Part shown: piece after piece, positions 6,364 through 12,617 of the stretch
Layout of the letters: each line of letters begins with the position of its first letter
Numbering within the stretch: the stretch's first letter is position 1
From: JBAVVD01 sp049697115
Lineage (GTDB): Bacteria > Acidobacteriota > Aminicenantia > Aminicenantales > UBA4085
NCBI GenBank assembly: GCA_049697115.1
Contig: JBAVVD010000017.1
Coordinates: 1-23,106, forward strand
Direction of reading: 5' to 3'
DNA length: 23,106 nucleotides
Notes under the pieces: model-generated
Told to the model about the DNA's origin: nothing
Seen by the model: only the letters and a program-made list of their open reading frames with translations
The model's database searches: none
Position numbers and translations under genes: made by a program

Positions 6364-6407
6364 TGCCACCTCCTATAATACCTAAATTTTTTTTCGCTAT
6401 TGAGCAT
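6360..6407 (-). CDS. Possible 15-residue leader peptide upstream of khpA
   Basis: The frame MLNSEKKFRYYRRWQ has an ATG at 6405-6407 with a good Shine-Dalgarno (GAGGAG-AAAGAA-ATG). It stops with a TGA that overlaps the khpA GTG in the form GTGA. The khpA ribosome binding site lies inside it, so its translation would open or compete with khpA initiation. It is too short to judge by sequence content and may be chance. Confidence 0.3.
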   Translation of the reverse strand: MLNSEKKFRYYRRWQ

Positions 6408-6636
6408 TTCTTTCTCCTCACATATCTTTCCTGGGGGAGTAAATGCGCATTAACGTCTTTTGAGCCATCGTATTCTTATTTTCTCAAGAATGCGTTAATA
6501 AAGCAATTCAGAGCGAACTCTTCCGTGTTCATCAAGAAGTTTCATATCCGGGTCATTTGCGGCCATATCCAATCCTTCAATATGAAAAGACCGGAATTGT
6601 CAGTATTCTTAAGAACCTCTCCAGGTTTACGTTATA

Positions 6637-6707
6637 TTTCTTCTTTTTCTTTTTTCTCTCTTCCTTTTCTCTCTCTTCCTTTCTCTTTTCTTTCTTTCTT
6701 TTCTCTC
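6637..6707. repeat. Uninterrupted 71-nt homopyrimidine tract
   Basis: Every base from 6637 to 6707 on the + strand is C or T, built of CTTT and CTCT-like units. Such tracts can form triplex (H-DNA) structures under superhelical stress and can slip during replication. It lies upstream of khpA and downstream of the flavoprotein gene. Confidence 0.85.
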
Positions 6708-6766
6708 ATATTTTTTCATTCGTCATTCCTTTTGGAATTAAATAGTATAACACAACACTTTCCATT

Positions 6767-6793
6767 CCGCTCAGAATCTCTCTCCATGAGCGG
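6767..6793 (-). terminator. Hairpin after the fabF-flavoprotein operon, possible 3' end
   Basis: CCGCTCA (6767-6773) and TGAGCGG (6787-6793) form a perfect 7-bp stem with a 13-nt loop, 27 bases beyond the stop codon of the flavoprotein gene. An alternative small hairpin GCGGA/TCCGC (6790-6802) overlaps it. There is no U-run, so it may be a stabilising or Rho-associated 3' structure rather than an intrinsic terminator. Confidence 0.35.
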
Positions 6794-6819
6794 ATTATCC
6801 GCATCTGCAAAGATACAGA

Positions 6820-7887
6820 TTAATAGGCCTCGATTTCGGCAAGCAATTCGGAGATGAGTTCTTTGACCGTCACGATCTTATGGATTCGGTGGGCATTCTG
6901 TCCGCAGAAAATAAGCCCATGATCGATGTCACCTAAATAGGCATTAACGAGCGCTTGAGCGATGCAATATTTCGCCTCCTGGATATTACAGGTCGAAAGA
7001 CATCTGTAAAAACACTGGATTCCATGTTTTTCCTTGCCTTCCAGGTCTTTCAAGAATTTGTTTCGGATGGCTCGGCCGGGTAGGCCGACAGGGCTTTTGA
7101 TGATGACAATATCCTCTTCCTTGGCATCGAGATAGGCCTGTTTGAACTCTTGAGAAACATCGCACTCTACCGTGCAAACAAACCTCGTCGCCATCTGGAC
7201 TCCCGAAGCTCCGGCCTGGAGCATCCGGGCAATATCCTTTCCATCAAAGATGCCTCCGCCCGGAATAACAGGGATCTTCTTTCCGTATTTATCCTCATAT
7301 CCTTTTATCGCTTCTAGAACCTCCGGTAAAAGATTTTGAAGAGAATACTTTTCCATCTCTTGAAGCTGCCCCAGAGAAAAACCCAGGTGGCCGCCCGCCA
7401 GAGGCCCTTCAAGGATAATTCCATCGGCAGTTCTTCCGTAGCGTTTGTCCCAGGCACGGAGAACCAACTCGGCGGCTCTCCCGGAACTCACGATAGGTAA
7501 AAGATTGACAGACTCGTCCTCGACTAATCCGGGGAGTTTCAGAGGCAGGCTGGCTCCGGAAACAATGATCTTGATTCCCTCGCTGATAGCCGTCTTAACC
7601 AGGTCATCGGCGTTGCTCAAGACCCCCATGATATTGACAGCGATAGGGCCGTTTGTCAGGCTTTTTGCTCTACCTATCTCGAAGACAAACGCCTCGCGAG
7701 ATATCCGTTCATATTCATGTTTCGAAGCTTCGATATCGCCAAGTCCCACACTGGCAATTGTCCCTATTCCTCCTCCGTTGGCCACGGCAGAAGCCAACGA
7801 AGAGAGAGACACTCTGACCCCCATCGCTCCTTGGATGATCGGTATTTCTGAGGTAATCGTTCCGATTTGAAGTTTCGGTATTTTCAT
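6820..7887 (-). CDS. FabK / nitronate monooxygenase-like FMN protein coupled to FabF
   Basis: A 355-residue TIM-barrel flavoprotein of the nitronate monooxygenase/FabK family. It shows PIIQGAMGV near the start (16-24), GPLAGGHLGF (161-170, with the conserved His of the family), the FMN-phosphate loop PGGGIFDG (209-216) and GVQMATRF (229-236). A cysteine cluster (C292, C296, C300, C308) with a following F-C-G-x-N-A-H segment marks a particular subgroup and may bind metal or an iron-sulfur cluster; that is inference. The start is ATG at 7885-7887, which overlaps the fabF stop as ATGA, so the two are translationally coupled. That context favours an enoyl-reductase-like step in fatty-acid synthesis over nitronate detoxification, but the sequence alone does not decide it. 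Confidence 0.85.
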   Translation of the reverse strand: MKIPKLQIGTITSEIPIIQGAMGVRVSLSSLASAVANGGGIGTIASVGLGDIEASKHEYERISREAFVFEIGRAKSLTNGPIAVNIMGVLSNADDLVKTAISEGIKIIVSGASLPLKLPGLVEDESVNLLPIVSSGRAAELVLRAWDKRYGRTADGIILEGPLAGGHLGFSLGQLQEMEKYSLQNLLPEVLEAIKGYEDKYGKKIPVIPGGGIFDGKDIARMLQAGASGVQMATRFVCTVECDVSQEFKQAYLDAKEEDIVIIKSPVGLPGRAIRNKFLKDLEGKEKHGIQCFYRCLSTCNIQEAKYCIAQALVNAYLGDIDHGLIFCGQNAHRIHKIVTVKELISELLAEIEAY

Positions 7888-9134
7888 CTGTCCTTCCCAT
7901 ATCTTTTTACGACCAAGCAGACATTCCCTCCTCCGAAGCCGAAGGAATTCGTTATGGCGGCCTGAAGGTCCAATGTTTCGGCTCCCCGGGTGACATAATC
8001 GAGTGGACATTCTGGATCAGGCTCTTCGTAATTTATCGTGGGAGGGATGATTCCTGTCCACACGCTCATGACGGTAGACACAAATTCCACCGCGCCTGCG
8101 GCGGACAGGAGGTGGCCGATCATCGATTTGATGGAGCTGACCTTGAGATTCTTTGAGTGTTCGCCGAAGACGTTCGCAATGGCCGCGCTTTCAATTTTAT
8201 CATTCAAAACAGTAGAAGTCCCATGGGCGTTGATATATCCCACGTCCCCGGCTTTCACGCCGGCGTCCCTGAGAGCATTCTCCATAGCCCTCGCCATTCC
8301 ACTCCCATCGGGTTCCGGCGCTGTGAAATGGTATGCATCGGCGGTATTGCCGTAGCCCGCAAGTTCGGCATAAATCCGCGCCCCCCGCTGGAGTGCATGT
8401 TCCAGCCTTTCGAGAACCACGACTCCGGCTCCCTCTCCCATGACAAAACCATCGCGGTTTTTATCAAAGGGCCGGCTGGCCTTTTCCACACAATTGTTCC
8501 TTTTCGACATCGACCGTGTCGCGCAGAAACCGCCATAGGCCAGGGGCGTAATGCAAGCCTCGGAAGCTCCCGCCAGCATGATATCAGCCTCCCCTCTTTG
8601 AAGGATCCGGAAGGCATCGCCGATGGCGTTCGCCCCTGTGGAACAGGCCACAGAAGGGGCCGAAAGCGGTCCTTTTAAACCAAAGGTGATCGAGACCATG
8701 CAGGCGCACATATTGATCAGCAGTTTGGACACAAAGAAAGGATTCAGATAGTTCGGGCCCTTCTCACGAAGCACGGAATAGCCTTTCTCGATACTCTCCG
8801 AGCCCCCGATGCCGGAACCGATGATCACGCCCGCCCTTTTTCCGTCGAAAGCGAAGCGGTCTAATCCGGCATCTTTCATCGCCATCGCCGAACTGGCCAG
8901 GCCGAAGTGGATGAATCGGTCCATGCGCTCTGCCGATTTTCTAGCGATCCAATCTTCGGCATGAAAATCCTTGACTTCTGCAGCCATCTGGGAGGAAAAA
9001 TCAGATGGGTCGAAATGAGTGACTCTCGCTACGCCGTTATGGCCGGCTTTCAATCTCTCCCAAAATTTTTCGATGCCTGAGCCAATAGGAGTCACCACCC
9101 CGAGACCTGTAATGACAATCTGGTTAGCTTTCAT
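7884..9134 (-). CDS. fabF: Beta-ketoacyl-ACP synthase II (FabF)
   Basis: A 416-residue elongating ketoacyl synthase that condenses malonyl-ACP with acyl-ACP. The Cys-His-His triad is complete: C164 in SVACSTGAN, H304 in NAHGTSTVLND and H341 in KSMIGHLLSAAG (with the supporting Lys336). Also seen are the opening VVITGLGVV-type motif (IVITGLGVVTPIGSG, 6-20) and the GFGGGN near the C-terminus. Length and motifs are normal for FabF. No acyl carrier protein gene lies next to it, which is unlike many fab clusters. The ATG at 9132-9134 has no clear Shine-Dalgarno, and the 5' leader, about 110-120 bases from the predicted promoter, contains a 6-bp hairpin (9160-9165/9175-9180). It is the first gene of a two-gene operon. 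Confidence 0.95.
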   Translation of the reverse strand: MKANQIVITGLGVVTPIGSGIEKFWERLKAGHNGVARVTHFDPSDFSSQMAAEVKDFHAEDWIARKSAERMDRFIHFGLASSAMAMKDAGLDRFAFDGKRAGVIIGSGIGGSESIEKGYSVLREKGPNYLNPFFVSKLLINMCACMVSITFGLKGPLSAPSVACSTGANAIGDAFRILQRGEADIMLAGASEACITPLAYGGFCATRSMSKRNNCVEKASRPFDKNRDGFVMGEGAGVVVLERLEHALQRGARIYAELAGYGNTADAYHFTAPEPDGSGMARAMENALRDAGVKAGDVGYINAHGTSTVLNDKIESAAIANVFGEHSKNLKVSSIKSMIGHLLSAAGAVEFVSTVMSVWTGIIPPTINYEEPDPECPLDYVTRGAETLDLQAAITNSFGFGGGNVCLVVKRYGKDR

Positions 9135-9255
9135 GTGTTCAGTTATTTGAGTCCTTATCCCTCGGCAAGGGACCCCGAGGCTTATACAACCAAAAAAAAC
9201 TCAGGCTTTTACCCTTCCTCAATGGAATCCTGGAAGGATGAAACCGTCCAATCAC

Positions 9256-9283
9256 TTTAATACAGATAATGTTTCCTGTCAAA
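9256..9283 (-). promoter_or_regulatory. fabF promoter, 28-bp element shared with the K+ channel gene
   Basis: On the minus strand there is TTGACA (-35, 9282-9277), a 17-bp spacer and TAAAGT as a possible -10. It matches the element at 5013-5040 at 23 of 28 positions, including the spacer bases GGAA, ATT and TCTGT. Confidence 0.55.
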
Positions 9284-9420
9284 GAGATTCGAGACAAAGG
9301 CTTTTCAGATCTCGCGACGACGCTTCTGTGCGCTTCAAAATAGCAAAAGAAATTTCATGAATTATCCAAATTCATTTGAAACGAAACAATCAAGCAAATC
9401 CCTATTCCACTGGATACGTA

Positions 9421-9434
9421 TATTGTATACAATA
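9421..9434. promoter_or_regulatory. 14-bp perfect palindrome upstream of the radical SAM gene
   Basis: TATTGTATACAATA is an exact palindrome about 50 bases before the start codon at 9485, a position suited to an operator. No promoter with good boxes could be fixed around it. Confidence 0.4.
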
Positions 9435-9484
9435 AATTTGCTGTATGTCTTCATTGGTAAAAGAGGATATCCTAATAAACGAAA

Positions 9485-10237
9485 ATGGAACTAGCCTTCC
9501 CCTTTGATCCTGTAAAAAGAGCAGAAGTAAGCGAATCCCTCGTTATGAAAAATGATAAAAGGCTGTACCACAGGTTCAGGGCTGCGCCTTATTATGGCGG
9601 AATTGCCACAGCTGATGCCGTGGGTTGCTCTTTTCTTTGTGCGTATTGCTGGAACTACGGCAGGAATTTGAATCCTAGCCATTTTGGAACGTATTTCTCT
9701 TCTGAGAATGTGGCATCTAATCTACTCTCAATCGCTAGAAAAAAATCTTTTCATCTTTATAGAATCACTGGTTCCGAGCCTATTTTAGGCGATATTTCGT
9801 TTAAACATCTGCTTAACGTCCTTCAAATTCTTTTTCGCAAAGATCCCTATAGCATTTTTATTCTTGAGACAAACGGATTCATTCTTGGCTTCAAAAAGGA
9901 ATTGGCCGACAATCTGAAGTTCAAAAATATACAAATTCGGATTTCCATCAAAGGAGCTGATCCTGTTTCTTTTGAGAAAATGACCGGCGCAAAAAAGGAA
10001 TTTTTTTATTATCCGTTCATCGCCCTTAGGGAGTTAGAAGAGAAAGGAATCAAGGCTTGGCCAGCGGTCATGATAGATTTTTTTAATGATGATGAAATTC
10101 AGAATTTAAAAACTATTTTGAAAGAATACAAAATCAAGTCCAATCTTGAGTTTGAGAGCCTGGAGGATTACCCTTTTGTCATCGAGAATTTAAAAAGAAG
10201 AAACATCACCCTAAAACGATATGAGCATCCTATATGA
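9485..10237 (+). CDS. Radical SAM enzyme, uncharacterised (archaeal-looking) subfamily
   Basis: A 250-residue protein with the radical SAM cluster motif C48-x3-C52-x2-C55 (GCSFLCAYCWNYGR) and, further on, RITGSEP (94-99), the GGEP-like SAM-binding motif. The region just before the cluster, YRR/YHRFRAAPYYGGIATAD in character, is of a kind I associate with small archaeal radical SAM proteins, so transfer is possible. The core alone is present; there is no auxiliary cluster domain or extra cysteine motif, so this is a minimal enzyme whose substrate cannot be inferred. The gene is AT-rich and isolated. The ATG at 9485 lacks a clear Shine-Dalgarno; I keep it because residues 6-40 look like part of the conserved N-terminus. 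The next Met is at residue 21. Confidence 0.8.
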   Translation: MELAFPFDPVKRAEVSESLVMKNDKRLYHRFRAAPYYGGIATADAVGCSFLCAYCWNYGRNLNPSHFGTYFSSENVASNLLSIARKKSFHLYRITGSEPILGDISFKHLLNVLQILFRKDPYSIFILETNGFILGFKKELADNLKFKNIQIRISIKGADPVSFEKMTGAKKEFFYYPFIALRELEEKGIKAWPAVMIDFFNDDEIQNLKTILKEYKIKSNLEFESLEDYPFVIENLKRRNITLKRYEHPI

Positions 10238-10372
10238 CGACTTGTGCAGGTATTTTATTCCCTTTCCCCCTCATCTATCCTCATGAGCCAATAATCCGTC
10301 CCCCTTTACGCGGCGTCATATCAATTCGGGAGGCTGGATTGATTTTATTTGATAATAAGGGGAAAAAGAAAG

Positions 10373-10445
10373 CACGCCTGAGAGGATTCGAACCTCCGAC
10401 CTACGGATCCGGAGTCCGTCGCTCTATCCACTGAGCTACAGGCGC
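10373..10445 (-). tRNA. tRNA-Arg (anticodon CCG)
   Basis: On the minus strand it is a 73-nt cloverleaf: acceptor GCGCCTG with CAGGCGT (closing G-U pair), D arm GCTCAGTGGATAGAGC, anticodon stem GACGG/TCCGT with loop ACTCCGGA, and T arm GGAGGTTCGAATCCTC. The anticodon CCG reads arginine CGG. CCA is not encoded. The sequence beyond its 3' end (10349-10366) resembles that beyond tRNA-Lys. Confidence 0.95.
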
Positions 10446-10691
10446 ACCTTGGAGGATAATCTTACCTCATCAGAGGGGTTCTTGTAAATTGGCAAGGATA
10501 GTTCACAATGTGGTCGCAGTGACCAAATACCGCATAAAACAAGAGTTTATTGTTTATTGATTAGAAACAAATTGCTCAATCCCAAGTTGCCTAAAATCGA
10601 AGGATGGTAAATCCGGTGATCTCATAATAAACAATAGTTTCAGCATTAAATATTCATTCATATATTGTTAAGGCAACTATTTGGTATTTTT

Positions 10692-10919
10692 TTAATCTTC
10701 CCATTTAATATCAACATGATTTGTTTTTCCGCTCTTTTCTTTAAAAACAAATCTCATGGGACCTTTCCCTTGCCCCTCTATCCGTTCATAAATTACTACG
10801 GATTTGAGAGACTTAATTAGTGAGAAATATCCATGCGCCTTAGCTGTCGCCTCTTCTAAAGAATCATAAGATTCACTATCATCGACTTGCAGAGCTGCTA
10901 TGTAATATTTTTCCTCCAT
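10692..10919 (-). CDS. Small acidic hypothetical protein
   Basis: A 75-residue soluble protein of no family I recognise. It begins MEEKYYIAALQVDDSESYDS, has an alpha-helical middle with EEATAKAHGYF, and then alternating segments suggestive of beta strands (SVVIYERIEG, MRFVFKEK). The ATG at 10917-10919 has a strong Shine-Dalgarno, AGAGGAGGT, nine bases upstream, so it is very likely translated. It lies downstream of another orphan gene on the same strand with a 136-base gap, in an AT-rich stretch next to tRNA-Arg, which suggests accessory DNA. Confidence 0.65.
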   Translation of the reverse strand: MEEKYYIAALQVDDSESYDSLEEATAKAHGYFSLIKSLKSVVIYERIEGQGKGPMRFVFKEKSGKTNHVDIKWED

Positions 10920-11055
10920 CCTTCTTACCTCCTCTTTTTAGTAAAACCATCTTCCTTATTCCCCAGATTCAAGTAAGAACACCTGTGCGATTTAAAGCTT
11001 CATTGCAGATATGTTTGGAGTTGAATAATTTTCTTGAAAAGACAGCCTAGAAAGT

Positions 11056-11508
11056 TTAATGCTTAACCTCAATATAATTCTTATATTCGTTTAAAAAGTG
11101 TTCAATAATTTCCTCTTTTTTAATATCAGAGATATCATAGTCCTGAATATCTGTCCTTAAAGATCCCTCGGTTCTTAACCTCCTACTACTTGCCCACTCT
11201 GTATAATGAATTACTGGACGAGGAAATATACGACCTGGAGATATCATCATTTCTATCGAATAATCAAATTCTTCCTCACCCTCGAAATGTACAATAATTG
11301 ATGCATAATCTTTTCTTTCGGTATATACATCCACTTCTCTTCCGTATTTTGTTAATTCAGACTTAAGCTCCTCAAAAGCGGGATTTACTATCGTTGAATA
11401 AAATTTCTCAACTCTCAATTTATTTTGACTAAACTTTTCGTCTTTCTCTCCTCTTTCTTCTTTTTGTTTTATAAAATAAGCCGCTAATATTTTTTTCCAG
11501 TTTTTCAA
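11056..11508 (-). CDS. Hypothetical soluble protein with TTG start
   Basis: A 150-residue charged protein without a recognised domain. The N-terminal third is helical and Lys/Glu-rich (KQKEERGEKDEKFSQNKLRV); the centre looks like a beta sheet (REVDVYTERKDYASIIVHFE, then DYSIEMMISPGRIFPRPVIH); the C-terminus is a helix ending NEYKNYIEVKH. The start codon is TTG at 11506-11508, supported by AAGGAGAG eight bases upstream. There are no membrane segments. AT-rich like its downstream neighbour at 10692-10919; together they may be a small accessory operon. No function can be assigned. Confidence 0.65.
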   Translation of the reverse strand: MKNWKKILAAYFIKQKEERGEKDEKFSQNKLRVEKFYSTIVNPAFEELKSELTKYGREVDVYTERKDYASIIVHFEGEEEFDYSIEMMISPGRIFPRPVIHYTEWASSRRLRTEGSLRTDIQDYDISDIKKEEIIEHFLNEYKNYIEVKH

Positions 11509-11633
11509 TTTTCTCTCCTTGCTGGATTCTTTTTATCCCCAAACTTTTTTTTGATTTATATCACAACGGGAAATTTAATTCAAATAATAGTGAAAAGACC
11601 ACTCCCCTTGCCGAAGTGTCTCGGGATCACAGC

Positions 11634-12617
11634 CTAGATCATGGGGCTGTGGTCGGACCCGCCGTCACCGTGGGTATCGAGCCAGTTGAGGATTTCCGAG
11701 ATACGGCCCGTCGCCAGACCGATGCATGTGTCGGCTGCCCCATAGTAGATGTTCACTGTATCACCGTCGTCGCCGATAGTGTAGCCGCAAGGAAACACTA
11801 CACCGGCAACGTCGCCCTGCCATTCGTAGGCCTCACGCGGGCCGAACACCCATTCGTTACTGCGCATCAGACACCGGCGCGGATCAGCCAAGTCAAGGAG
11901 CGCGATTCCCAGTCGGTAGAGGGACCCGGACGCCGTCACGCGAACGCCGTGGTAGATCATTATCCAGCCGTGCTTGGTTTCAATCAGCGGTGTGGCAATG
12001 CCGATCTTGTTTGCGTCCCACCACGCACCGCGTCGTGCCGCCAGCAGGAGCCGGTGCTTGCCCCAATGATGTAGGTCGGGCGACTCCGCCACCCAGATAT
12101 CAGCGGCGCCACGTCCGGTAACCGGCCGGTGAATCATCAGCCAGCAACCCTGGTAGCGCCGAGGCAAGAGCGCCGCGTCCTTGTCTTCCGGCGGCATTAC
12201 CAGCCGCAGCCGCTCAAAGCTGTGGAAGTCCACGGTCAACGCCATCGAAACCGCCGGCCCGGTCTGCGAATACGCGGTATAGGTGATGGCGTACTTGCCT
12301 ATCTCCTCTAGCCAGACAATCCGCGAATCCTCTACGCCCCACACTTCTTCCGGGTTGTTGCCCGGCTCGGGGGGCAGCGTTGGTTCGCGGTCAATTTTCC
12401 AATTGTCCACTCCGTTGCTGGAGCGTGCTGCCCACAGGCTCGATATCCCCCGCCGGTCTTCGACGCGGCAGAGCAGTAGCGTGGTGCCGTCCTTGAGCCG
12501 GACCGCGCCCGGATTGAACACCGCGTTGACGGTATGGGGCCAGTCCGCAGCGGTCAGCAGTGGGTTGTGCGAGTTCCTGGTGAAGAGCAGATGCTCCGGG
12601 AAGCGCCTGTCCATCAT
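11634..12617 (-). CDS. GH130-family glycoside phosphorylase (mannoside type)
   Basis: A 327-residue five-bladed beta-propeller enzyme of GH130. Landmarks in order are NPGAVR (35-40), LLLCRVEDRRGIS (47-59), GVEDSRI (94-100, with D97 as the likely general acid), KDAALLPRR (146-154), MIHRP (161-165), IYHGV and YYGAAD. GH130 members mostly phosphorolyse beta-mannosidic linkages, releasing mannose 1-phosphate; which linkage is used here cannot be read from these motifs. There is no signal peptide, so it acts in the cytoplasm. Its ATG overlaps the stop of the glycosyltransferase gene (ATGA, 12614-12617), which strongly suggests that the two act on the same glycan, one making and one trimming or recycling it. 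GC content and codon choice differ sharply from the surrounding genes. Confidence 0.88.
   Translation of the reverse strand: MMDRRFPEHLLFTRNSHNPLLTAADWPHTVNAVFNPGAVRLKDGTTLLLCRVEDRRGISSLWAARSSNGVDNWKIDREPTLPPEPGNNPEEVWGVEDSRIVWLEEIGKYAITYTAYSQTGPAVSMALTVDFHSFERLRLVMPPEDKDAALLPRRYQGCWLMIHRPVTGRGAADIWVAESPDLHHWGKHRLLLAARRGAWWDANKIGIATPLIETKHGWIMIYHGVRVTASGSLYRLGIALLDLADPRRCLMRSNEWVFGPREAYEWQGDVAGVVFPCGYTIGDDGDTVNIYYGAADTCIGLATGRISEILNWLDTHGDGGSDHSPMI

Larger units (their letters stand above)
6408..6819. other. Intergenic region with pyrimidine tract and hairpins
   Basis: I see no gene. It contains the 71-nt pyrimidine run (6637-6707), overlapping hairpins near 6767-6802, and an inverted repeat ATTCTT/AAGAAT around 6469-6492 upstream of khpA. 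Open frames across the pyrimidine run are low-complexity artefacts. Confidence 0.5.
9135..9484. other. Divergent intergenic region between fabF and the radical SAM gene
   Basis: It holds the fabF leader hairpin (CCTCGG 9160-9165 with CCGAGG 9175-9180), the fabF promoter element (9256-9283) and a perfect palindrome (9421-9434). No gene and no acyl-carrier-protein frame were seen. Confidence 0.5.

Noticed and set aside
6525..6857. Hydrophobic Ser/Phe/Leu-rich frame across the pyrimidine tract
   Set aside because: A run of C and T always translates to Ser, Phe, Leu and Pro; no start signal and no family resemblance.
7888..8010. Forty-one-residue N-terminal extension of the flavoprotein
   Set aside because: The sequence is unrelated to the family and lies inside fabF; the ATG at 7887 gives the family start and an ATGA overlap.
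10234..10434. Open frame ending in a typical RGFEPPTYGSGVRRS stretch
   Set aside because: It is the reverse strand of tRNA-Arg (10373-10445) read as protein; no ribosome binding site, and the start merely overlaps the radical SAM stop.
852..10445. Complete integrated element between tRNA-Lys and tRNA-Arg or anchored at either tRNA
   Set aside because: I found no duplicated tRNA 3' segment and no intact integrase or transposase; rmuC, fabF and khpA in between look like core genes.
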